DNA of 64,000 nt from Stemphylium vesicarium (Eukaryota; Ascomycota; Dothideomycetes; Pleosporales; Pleosporaceae), in NCBI GenBank assembly GCA_004380135.1, contig QXCR01000042.1, forward strand, positions 62,001-126,000. The letters are read 5' to 3'. The first letter of the stretch is position 1. Each line of letters opens with the position of its first letter. A program made the translations under genes and the position numbers. The notes below the pieces were generated by a model that searched no databases, had not been told where the DNA came from, and was given only the letters and a program-made list of their open reading frames with translations. Below, in pieces: positions 44,117 through 53,646 of the stretch.

Positions 44117-46615
44117 CTACACCGCCACCGCCGCCATCGCCCCCTCTCCAACAACCCTACCGCTCTCCTTCTTCTCCATCTCCATCTCTAACTCCACAAC
44201 CCGTCTCTCAATCTGCCGAAAGACACTCGTGCCCTCCAACTGCGGATAAAGAATCGGCCTCCGATCAAACCCATCATCAGCATCATAAAACGCTTCATGC
44301 ATTTCGGGCGTAACCGCACTTATCTTATCCCGATTATTGCAATAAAAGACCCAAAATCTCTTCACCAGTTCCGCAATCTGCCTCACACTCATCTCATCTC
44401 GCCACTCCACCACCAACGCTTCAAACATGCCCAACGGACCGAGGCATTCCTGGCTGCGAAGACGCGCAAAGGTGAAGAGCTGGTCGTGCGTCATTCCTGT
44501 TTCCTTCTCGTCGCATTGAGCAGAGCAGGAAGGTGTCAGTTCGGCGCGGGGGGTGGCGTCGAGAAAGGGGTCGAGGATGGGGAGGGAGTAGTAGTTTCGG
44601 CTCCATTTGACGAATTTCCGGAGGTGGGTTTTGGAGAGGCTGTCGATGGGGCTGACGTCTGCGGAGCTGTAGTCGTGCTTGGTTAGTGTTAGTAGCACTA
44701 GGAAAATGGGAGAATCGTGATGTATTAGTGCTACGAGAGTGAGGGTCCATATACATGAAGTCACGCGCTAAGCATCTATGGGACTAGCGCGAGAGTGAGG
44801 TGAGGTGAGGTGAATCGCGCCTCAGGCAGAATACCTGAGGGCCATGGCTGACAGTTAGGTTGCCGCGGAGACACTCTTCTACGTTTACGGAGCTGAGGAC
44901 GAGGAGGCCTCCGCAAGTTGAGGCGGGGTTGGGGCTGGTGCTGGGTTGGTGGCGCGCTGTGGGGAGCGTGCGGGCGAAGTAGTAGGCTGTTGTTGAGCGG
45001 GAGCGCGCTTGCAGATTTTGTAGTGCGAGATTTTCAGCGAGAGAGCCGCGGAAGTCCGGCGCGTAGCCTGTGTGCTGCGGGAGGAGGTCGCGCGCGGCTT
45101 GGTAGACGGTATCGATGGACATGCTGAGGTATTGGGCGTTTAGTTGCTCTGCGAGTAGTTGGGCGCGGGACTGCGTTTCTGATGTGGAACACTGAGATAC
45201 GCTCATGTATACCGTGTGGAGGATGCGGTTGCTCAACTCTTGAGGAGATTTTGGTAGCCAGTCTTTTATGCCGGTGATGCGCTGGATATCTAGCGCGACC
45301 TGTTTGTCGGTCCGGAGTAGGTTAAGGCGATCGTGCACATGGTGTAGACAACCAGTGCTGTTGAATACGAGTCGATGCCGCCGCTTAGTGGTACAAGGAA
45401 ACCGGAACATCCACTGCGTCGAAGTTAATGCCAGAGATAGCATGCTGGCCCCACGCCAATCTCCCCTTCGAAGGGAAGACTTCGTTCACATTTACTTAGC
45501 ACATAGCGGGGAAGCGAACGAAAGCTGCTCTGTACCTTGCTGGTCAAGTTGCAAGCTACTTCCACACGTGGATAGAGAAATTTGCCCTCTGATAGTTGCT
45601 GTTGCTGATGATGGCGTTTTGGTCGATACGTCCAACACCGATCGATGTTCACCGTCGCAATGATGACATCGACGTCGTGGAGTGAGAAGCGAGGGCCTTG
45701 GGCTATCACCTCTCCGTTCGATATGCTTGTGGCACCTCCGTCGTAATATAATCGATCGCCATCACAGCCATGCTGATTGGAGTACAAAATCGTTCCCTTG
45801 CGTTCCTCGGATTTTCCTTGCAGCGATGAAATAAGGGAGTCGTATCCACTGAGTTCGAAATGCTCGGCTGCAGAAGCTGTGAAAATGTCGACGTCGCCTA
45901 CGCGCATTGCTGAATGGGTGGGTATTTTGAACATGAGAATCTCGTCGCATGTGAGAGTCCTGAGGCAGAGGTCTTGTGTTGAAATTAGAGCATCGCCGAT
46001 GGGAACTTTCTGGCTACCCTGAACGGCTGCGATGCATTGGGGTAGGCAGTATTCCTCGACGTGGCTGGTGGGACCTATATCCATATCAGTATGTAGCTCG
46101 GTATAGTAATCAAGGACATGTCGGACCCCATGAAGTGAACCATCTCGATTCCCGGTAATTGCTGGTGTTCTTCATTCACGTTTTCGGGCGGATCAAGATG
46201 ATTTTCCCGTTGTAGACGGTTACTCTACTACTCGCTCTTAGCTGAGTTCAGATAGCTTGTGGAATTACATACCATATGTATCGAAAGCCCCGATGCTGAA
46301 CAGGCATGCCAATGTCGAGGAGAATGTCTCTGCAGCTCTCGTCCGTCAACAAATCGAGCATTATCTCCCAACATTTAGCTAACAAGTCGCCCTCAAAGAA
46401 ATGATCGTGACACCCATAGCCGCAGATCTACACACTGATAGCATCTGATAAGACAGTAAAACAGCCTTAATTACTTCGAGCTCTGGTCCTGTGCGTAGTG
46501 TCGAGCCTTTCGCTTTGGCTTTATGGATACTGCGCTTGATCCTGACGGGATTTCCCTACAAATCAAGTGCGCATTGGGCCAGAGAGCACGACGCCAGTAT
46601 AGCTTGACGTCCCAT
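44117..46615 (-). pseudogene. QNS1: decayed glutamine-dependent NAD+ synthetase
   Basis: The relic follows the whole two-domain enzyme (nitrilase-type glutaminase, then NAD+ synthetase). It starts at ATG 46615 with MGRQAILASCSLAQ; then come RTGPELEV, GYGCHDHFFEGD, DIGMPVQHRGFRY, NGKIILIRP, NYRESRWFTSW, EEYCLP, the cysteine region TCDEILMFKIP, DVDIFTAS, NQHGCDGDRLYYDGG and RFSLHDVDVIIATVN. The synthetase part has the ATP-loop sequence PLSGGIDS, SLAENLALQNLQAR, SVNVEECLRG, LTKHDYSSADVSPI and an intact-looking end. Lesions: TAG at 46558-46556; TGA at 46179-46177 where the family has Trp; a frameshift just after SGGIDS (about 45330-45400); Trp to Cys near the start; and an unclear junction before LTKHDYSS (44700-44850). 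Introns such as 46126-46075 remain, so it arose by DNA duplication, not retroposition. The essential functional copy must lie elsewhere. Confidence 0.85.
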
Positions 46616-47784
46616 TATAAAACGAACCGATGTGAATGGCGAGTCAACAGCAAAACCGGAGAAAAGAGGAACGTTGACTTCAGCGTGGAGGCGCCACGCA
46701 GTCGGGTAACGAAGGATTAAAATAATTGGAAACTCAACTGCCCATGTAAACCGATGGTATGGTAAAAGTAATGGCCGTTGGGAGTAGTGGGTCGAAGTTC
46801 CACGATTGTGGTACGCAGGCAAACGGGTTGCACGCCCAAACGAAACAATGGGTTACCGACTATCGAGCGACGCTCAAGACTCAGGGGTTAGCCATTGTTT
46901 TTGGGTTCCATGGAGGTTCAAAGGGATCATTAAGGTTGTACTAGCGGATTGGGATGCCATTGCATCAGGGATGCGAAGGGATTGCCTAGTTGAGCCTCAC
47001 CACCCTGGCGGCATCCACGCCATGTTACACCCAACCGTGGCGGGAAGATGTGACGGAGACTTCTACGACTGCATGAATAGCCCCAAAACTCAGTTTTGAG
47101 GACTTTTCCGTGATGCTCTGTGGCTATAGATAGGGTCTCCTAAGCTCTTTGATCAGGTCGTCATCGGTGGGTGATGGGATTGCGGCGTGGTGTGCCATGA
47201 GATCCTTCCGTCACGAAAAACTTGGAACGGCATTTGCAAAATTAGTTCCCAGAAGAGCGGCCGTGAGAGTTCAAGGCAGACGAAGGGCGCGGTGTCGTGA
47301 AGACAGGCTACCCGCACCCTAGCTAGCTGCACCCTGGTATTTCTGACAGCCGTTTTCAACACAATAGGAAGAAGATGCCAAGAAGTGCGGAGTTGCGGGA
47401 GTCATCTCCCCGATGATTGGATTAGCCTGCAGAACCGCCTGCACGGTCTTGGTGTCGCTTCCGTGAAAGGGAGTGGCACAGCAAAAAGCTCAGGGCGGCG
47501 TGGTGTCGATCATCTGCTGTATTCCCTCCGACATTCCCAACCCAACTCCTATCGCGCCACGCGCGCATCCCAAACCTAGGTCTGGAGTCCTAGCGATGAG
47601 GTTTAACGGCGGTCGAGCGGGTGTTGATGGTAAAAAGATAGCGGGCGCCGTAGACCAAAAAACTGGAGTTGTCCGACGGCGCAATCGCAGTCCGTGGGAC
47701 CCCGGCACAAAGGTAAGAATCACCGTTTATGCCAGTCTCGAGAAATACTGATTCGCTCGAGTCGGGGCCAACATTCCGAGAAAT

Positions 47785-47814
47785 GAGAGAGAGAGTGTGT
47801 GTGTGTGTGAGTGT
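47785..47814. repeat. (ga)n(gt)n microsatellite
   Basis: A ga run passes directly into a gt run of about eight units. Confidence 0.8.
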
Positions 47815-47958
47815 TGCACGGTAGGGTGCGGGTCTTGTGGACAGAAAAACTAGGAAAGAGTGTGTTGTTTTGAACGTAGCATCCTAGCTGAGCTTATATA
47901 AAGGTCATCGCGCGGCGTTATTAGTAACAAGGTTTCCGACAGCGCTTGGCCTGCGACA

Positions 47959-47990
47959 GTGAGTGAGAGTGAGAGAGAGAGAGACAGAGA
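47959..47990. repeat. (ga)n-rich microsatellite
   Basis: Interrupted ga/gt repeat: gtgagtgagagtgagagaga and following gagacagagac. Confidence 0.75.
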
Positions 47991-48526
47991 CGGGAAGGGT
48001 TAAGCCATGTGGTGATACGGAGTTAAGACGTGCCAAGTCTAGACTCGCCCATTGGCGAAGCCGAAATGCCGGCCGGAGAAGGTTGTATGGGCGACCTCGC
48101 CGCACCCAAGTCCGAGTACACCCTCACGGCCTTAGTATGGGGAGACCTTCAAACCAAGTTTTCATTCGTGTATACTGTGGTCTTGCTCACATACGGCTTT
48201 AAGACGGGGTTTCGTAGTATGAGATCTTTTCACGATGTCGTTGAGTCCGCTCTTGACTGCGGTTAACTTCGTGATCAGGCATGTACGGAGCATCTAAGTC
48301 CATGTCGATAAGGGTCTCGTCTGGTGCGTGGTGGATATAGTATGAGACCTGCGAAGAGGGCTAGCGAAGTATATAAGAAGCGTGCGAAGTCGAGATTCTC
48401 AACACCATTAGTCAATCATCGTCTACACTTTAGCATCAGCATTCACCATAAATCCCCAAGACTCCTTCCACCCAAATTCCCAGCCATTCAAGATCCCCTT
48501 GAAACCCCCACCTCTCCAAGTCCACC

Positions 48527-49474
48527 ATGACCACCACCCCCAAATCCACCCTCGCCATCTTCGGCGCAACAGGCAACCAAGGCAACTCCATCGCCAACCA
48601 CGTCCTCTCGTCCCCCACCCTCTCAACGAGGTACGCCGTCCGCGCCATCTCCCGCAACACCACGCACCCTAAGATGCTCGACCTCGCGTCCAAAGGCGCC
48701 ACCCTAGCCTGCGCCGACATGGACGACCCCTCGTCTCTCCCCTCCGCACTCCACGGCGCAACGCACCTCTTCCTCATCACAAACACATCCTACACCTCCT
48801 TGACGCGCGAGATCGAAACCCGGCAAGCCCACGCGGTATGCACCGCCGCGCTCGCCGCAGGCGTTGCGTACATAATCTTCAGCTCGATGTCGCACCCCAT
48901 CAAACTAACCAACGGGGCCCTCAAGAACGTGGACCACTTCGACGTCAAAGCCGAAATCGAGACTTACATCCGCGGTTTATCGTGCCAAAGCGCCTTCTTC
49001 GCTCCTGCATCTTTCATGCAGAATTATATGGGTATGATGGCGCCGCGCCCAGCCCCGGAGGGCGATGGTACCTATGTGCTTGCGGATATTCTGAATGGCG
49101 ATACAAGGATCCCGTTTATTGACATCACTGAGACGGGGAAGTGGGTTGGTGCTGTTCTTGCTGATCCGGAAAAGTACGCGGGTGACTTTTTTGCGGCGGC
49201 GGAGGGGTTTTATAGTCCGGATGAGGCGGCGGAGATTATTAGTAGGGTTACGGGCAAGACGGTGAGGCATGTTAGGTTGCCAGATGAGATTTTCAAGGAA
49301 GCGCTGCCGGAGACGTTCCGCGAACAGTTGCATGAGATGTTTGTGCTTAGTCGCGAGTATGGGTACTATGGGCCTGGGCAGGAGGAGATGGTGGAGTGGA
49401 CTAGGGAGCAGGCTGTGGGCGAGGTTACGGGGTTGGAGGCGTTTTTGAGGAGAGTTGGGTTTATGCTCGAGTGA
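48527..49474 (+). CDS. NmrA-like family NAD(P)-binding protein
   Basis: Single exon, 315 residues. The N-terminus holds the Rossmann glycine motif FGATGNQGNS (about 12-21) after STLAI, then VRAISRN and ADMDDPSSL, the features of NmrA/HSCARG-type atypical short-chain dehydrogenases. No Tyr-x-x-x-Lys active site is evident, so a redox-sensing or regulatory role is more likely than catalysis; AAFFAPASFMQNYMGMMA-like positioning (FAPASFMQNYMG) fits the family. NmrA itself inhibits GATA factors in nitrogen regulation, but most members have no known partner. It is convergent with the Zn2Cys6 regulator gene 348 bp away. Cytosolic, no signal peptide. Confidence 0.9.
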   Translation: MTTTPKSTLAIFGATGNQGNSIANHVLSSPTLSTRYAVRAISRNTTHPKMLDLASKGATLACADMDDPSSLPSALHGATHLFLITNTSYTSLTREIETRQAHAVCTAALAAGVAYIIFSSMSHPIKLTNGALKNVDHFDVKAEIETYIRGLSCQSAFFAPASFMQNYMGMMAPRPAPEGDGTYVLADILNGDTRIPFIDITETGKWVGAVLADPEKYAGDFFAAAEGFYSPDEAAEIISRVTGKTVRHVRLPDEIFKEALPETFREQLHEMFVLSREYGYYGPGQEEMVEWTREQAVGEVTGLEAFLRRVGFMLE

Positions 49475-49822
49475 GGGATGGGGTGTAGAGTGAGTGGCCC
49501 AGATATAGATAGTGTAGCAATGATAAAAGTTGGATTGTTTTTCTTTCGCCTTTTTGTCGCACTTCAGATTTGAAGTCTGTGGGGGGGGGGTGGTTTTTTC
49601 TTTTCTTTTCTGTGTCTCAAATGCCATCCATACTGGCCGTCTAAGCTCTGCTGTTTTAGGAGCGAGGTTGATTTTTCTTTCTAACAATATACAGCGTATT
49701 GTTACATGCTTCTCTGCTGTGATTACGCCGTTCGCCAAAGTCCAAAGATTACGCCATAAGTTACCATACCCACATAGTACATGAGCCGCCGAGGTATTGG
49801 GTCAGATCAAGGACTGGTCTAA
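49475..49822. other. intergenic between convergent genes
   Basis: Contains a run of ten G (49581-49590) followed by a T-rich tract, probably within the 3' region of the NmrA-like gene. No gene seen. Confidence 0.6.
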
Positions 49823-52629
49823 TCAGAAGCCGTTGTAGCCTTGCATGTTTGGGTCAGTTTGGTAGCCCCACATAGCCATTGAATCGGGGATGAACAAGGC
49901 AGATAGATCCGCATCTGAACCGGTACCTAGGTCGAACTGTGTAAAGTCAAAGTTGATATCGAAGGGGGGCTGCCCACCGAGACCCATCATGTCTGGTGTA
50001 TGCTGTGCAGCCATGTTGGGATACCAATTTGGTTGCATGGCTTGCTGTGAATGCTGCGCATGTGCCTGCAAAGCCGCTTGGGCCTGTTGTTGGGATCGGG
50101 ATTGCGCTTGTGTCTGTTGCTGTTGTTGTGCAGCATTGCTACTGCTGCCCATTGCAACCTCGGAAAGGAGATGGAGTGGTGTTTGGTTCGTAGGTGACTG
50201 TCGGGTGGAGAGCTTAGAGGCTTGGTTTGAGTTACGCCTAGAATCGTAGTCGGCGTCGGGCTGTTGCTCTTTCGCGGCTCCTGCTTTGATGTGCGCAAAC
50301 CGTTCTTGAAGGCGCTTGGCGACAAAGTAGAACTTTCCATGAGGAGACTGGGCATCGCGAGAGACAATGGCGTTGAACATCGACACCAACTGCTCAGTGT
50401 AGGCTTCGATCTGCAGATCCTCCACCTTGATGATGCTGCCCACCTCACCAGAGCTTGTCACTGATACCCACATCTTCATCAGACAGACGATTGCGTATAT
50501 GGCTCGCACGCCTAAAACCGATTAATTGGGGGCTCAAAGGGAGATGGAGATGACTTACAAAAGATTACAGGCAGCGTCAGCAAGGTGTCAAGCTCAATGC
50601 CCAGTATAGTGTCGAGAATACCATGGGTAGCAGTAAGACAGTCTCCAAGAGCACCAATGTGGGCTGGGCCTACAGGTGAATCTTTCTTAGCTGCCAAAGC
50701 CAAAGAAGGAGATAAGGTGTCTGTGGTGTATGGGGGTTGGAGATCGGCCGAACCTTGGTTCTGATGCAATGCAATCTCGTGCAGGTAGAGGTTTGTAACA
50801 TGTTCTGCGAGCCGGAGTGTAGCTGAATGTGTTAGCAGTTGCGTAGCTTTTCGCTTCTCAGGACTTACGATCAACATCGCCCAGACTGCCATTTTCCTCT
50901 CTGAGCCCGTTAAGCTCGTTCTCAAATATTTTCAGGGCGTAGATGACTTTCGGGTCTGAAATGGCGACTTCGACTGAAGGGTCGTCCATGCAGAACTCGA
51001 CCGAGATCTTCTCTCCGATATGCGCCATCTTGACTTGCTGACAGAGCAACTTGTCGGACGGAAGAGCTTCGGGTGAGGTCTCGAGAATTCGGACGCTGTC
51101 AGCCATGTAGTTGGTCCAGCGAAGTAGGATTGGGCGTCGCAAGACCATGGTAATGCTCATGCAGAGATAGTAGCACACAAGAAATGTTCTTCGCGCTTCC
51201 ACACTACTAGAGTCCGGATGGTACCTCTTGAAAGGGCCAACAGACAGCTTCATGACATTCGGCGTTGCCTTCCGGCCTAGGCCCAAGTCCAGGGCCATGA
51301 CAGCTGCACAATTTACCATCATGTAAAAATTGTGTTGTTCAAAGTGGAGCGGCGGGCGGTACCAAAGCACGGATATGTGTAGTGCCTGAACAATCTCGAG
51401 CGATTTCTCTCCATTGCGCCAAATGATATCGGCGAGCTGGTCTTTGAGGAGCTTGGTCAACTCGCGTTGGATTTCTTGTGATACAAGCTGCTCAGCGCTT
51501 CCGTGTGAAGAGCCGGCTAGGACGGCAAGAAATAGAAGCGGCTTCTTATCGCGGACCTCTCGGGCTGTAGTGCCTGGCGCAAAGGGAACGGCTGGGAAGT
51601 GCGGGCAGATCTCGTTGACGTATCGGAGGAAGACGCGCTCCGCGATGTCCGGGGTCATGAGATTGTCGATGAGGGGATTGATATGCGAATGGTCGGGGTG
51701 GATCTTGTTCTTGCCCGTCCGCTTCATTTCGGGGTGTTCGGCGAGATCGCGATGGATAGCATCCATGTCCTCGGGAATCGTCTATAATGTTAGCTCTCGT
51801 CGGGCGGGTGTGTCGATGTACTCACTGCGTGTGCATTGTCCAGCTTCCTACGCTTTGGCTCGGGTCCGCGCTGCATGCTCTGGGCTGGGCCATATCCGGG
51901 AGGGATGTCTGGATACCTGTTCGCTGCAGAGTTTGACCAGTCGTGGTCGAGGGTGCCCAGGCGAAAGGAGCCTTCGGTAGGCATAGATGCGGTGTTGTTG
52001 GTGCCCTGATGCTCGGGAAAGCCTCCGTGATGCCTAATATCGGGGGCTCCGGCCTTCTGCGCGTGTAAGGTTGCCGTCAACGCGTCGATTTTGCGCTCGA
52101 GTTCGGCTACGCGACTGTCGGCCTTTTTTTGGCGCTTGCGTGTGGGTGGTGTTGTGATACATGGCCGACCTGCTTTGGCGCATCGTCTACAGGATAGATC
52201 TGGGCGTTCCTGGTCGCAGCGCACCTTGAGGCCTCGACAGGAATCGCATGCTCGGGGGCGCTTCAGGTCGGCGGGAGACTTGCCGGATCCTGGGGTACCG
52301 TGTGCGCCATCGTGGTCGCCGTCATCCTCGTGGTCGTCCTCGTCATGCGACGCCTCGGGTCCGGTTGGCGACGTCTGCTCAAGGGCGGGATCCAGGATAC
52401 TGCCGAGTGGGGCTGGCTGCGACAGCTGTGATAGCTGCGGGGGCTGCTGGGCCTGGGAATGGGAATGGGCGTGAGTGGGCTGGGAATGGTGTTGAGCGGT
52501 GGGCGAAGGCAGGTAGTATGGATGTCCCGAGTTCTGCTGGGGTGCAGACGTGTACAGCTGCTGGGGGCGCGGTGGCACCGACGAAGCACTCGCGAAGAGC
52601 CTGGGATCGATCTGGCTCTGGTCTGCCAT
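49823..52629 (-). CDS. Zn2Cys6 transcription factor
   Basis: Four exons (52629-51826, 51781-50869, 50822-50559, 50511-49823) encode about 889 residues; introns are short, 44-47 nt. After a Gln/Pro/His-rich N-terminus and an acidic patch (about 95-110), the binuclear zinc cluster CDSCRGLKVRC and following cysteines has the spacing C-x2-C-x6-C-x8-C-x2-C-x6-C. A basic linker (RKRQKKADSRVAE) and a coiled coil (LERKIDALTATL) follow, typical of dimeric binders. The middle region (LRYVNEICPHFPAVPF, RRTFLVCYYLCMSITMVLRRP) is the fungal regulator homology region; the C-terminus is Gln-rich and ends in an acidic/aromatic stretch likely to activate transcription. Zinc-cluster spacing and middle region recall Leu3/War1-type regulators; the target genes are unknown. 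Confidence 0.92.
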
Positions 52630-53006
52630 GACAGTTCCGTCGACGTCTACTCGAAGGTCGGCGTCGGTGGTCGTATATCACCCGAACTTCCGCTGTGGAT
52701 TGCGCCGCGGGAGAGGGCTGGTCGCCACGCCTGAGCCCGTCAGTGCGCCTGCGCTAGTCTGCATGCGGAAGTCTCGCAAAGAGCAAACCTTTGAGTGACA
52801 TGCAGAAGCGGGGACCGACGGACGGGCTATCACTGTTGGTGGCTGATGATTTGGAAAGAGACTTCAATGGGACGTTTGACATGAGAGATTGAGGCATTAA
52901 ACGTGACTTGATCATCGTCGGTAGCTGGCTAGCGAGACATGAACACAACAGAATACTATATATAAGTCATAAACCCATCCTTCATGCGTGACAGCTCCAT
53001 GCGCAG
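52630..53006. other. intergenic, Zn2Cys6 gene promoter
   Basis: Upstream of the Zn2Cys6 gene and downstream of the MOCS2A stop. A plus-strand frame over 52459-52734 is a shadow. No gene seen. Confidence 0.55.
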
Positions 53007-53288
53007 TCATCCTGAGCTGACAGGCGGGATGACGGCGACCTCATCACCTTCTCCAATCTGCCTGTCCGCATCTTCCTCAGCCACGTCCACGTACTCCAGG
53101 TTCACCGTCAAGGCGCAGCTGCTCAGCACCTTGTCCCTGATGCCCGGGTACTTGTCCTCAAGCAGATTGAAGAGACGGCCAGCCTGTACTGGCGCAGGAA
53201 GGTGCTCGCTGGTCTTTCCCGTGAATGTCGAGGCCGCGGCGAAGTAGAGGATCGAGAAGTGTCCCGCAGGCACTTTTCCAGGTGCCAT
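53007..53288 (-). CDS. cnxG: molybdopterin synthase small subunit (MoaD/MOCS2A)
   Basis: Single exon, 93 residues, the usual length for this ubiquitin-fold sulphur carrier. Features: FSILYFAAASTFTGKTSE, LFNLLEDKYPGI, CALTVNLEYVD and the C-terminal DEVAVIPPVSSG. The protein carries sulphur as a C-terminal thiocarboxylate and works with the large subunit (MOCS2B/CnxH) to make molybdopterin for nitrate reductase and other Mo enzymes, in the cytosol. The end is Ser-Gly rather than the Gly-Gly of bacterial and human proteins; the terminal Gly needed for activation is kept. It is divergent from the mitochondrial exonuclease gene with 358 bp between starts. Confidence 0.9.
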   Translation of the reverse strand: MAPGKVPAGHFSILYFAAASTFTGKTSEHLPAPVQAGRLFNLLEDKYPGIRDKVLSSCALTVNLEYVDVAEEDADRQIGEGDEVAVIPPVSSG

Positions 53289-53646
53289 GATACCTGTTGC
53301 AAAGTGTTAGAGCTAAGTCGGGACACCATGATAAAGAAAAACAGCGAGCTGAAAATTTCTATCAGGGATAAAGTTGCTCCGCAGTCCGCCGCCGAAGCGA
53401 TGGTCGGATAATACATGCTATAATTTTGTATACATCATAGAAGACGTGGGATGAAAGGAAACCCGATGATACATACCTGAGGATTGGATGATGTGAAGAA
53501 GAGAAGTGGCCGTGAGCGGAGCAGCATGTGAGTTCGCGCTGAGATTTAGCGTCCTCGCACGGACCTCCCGTCATAGAGCAGCGCGCCGTCGCCGCATTTT
53601 TGGACGAAGCGGCGACTGACGACATGATTCTCCAACTCTTCTCACA
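53289..53646. promoter_or_regulatory. divergent promoter, MOCS2A and CYT-4-like genes
   Basis: The only DNA between two divergent start codons, so it must hold both promoters. I see no specific motif that I would name. Confidence 0.5.

Larger units (their letters stand above)
46616..48526. other. gene-free 1.9 kb
   Basis: No convincing gene. A 66-codon ATG frame at 48066-48266 is partly protein-like but unsupported. Two dinucleotide microsatellites occur (see entries). The last ~100 bases before the NmrA-like start are C/A-rich and look like a leader. Confidence 0.5.

Noticed and set aside
48066..48266. 66-codon plus-strand frame before the NmrA-like gene
   Set aside because: Some protein-like sequence (LVWGDLQTKFSFVYTVV) but too short and without support.
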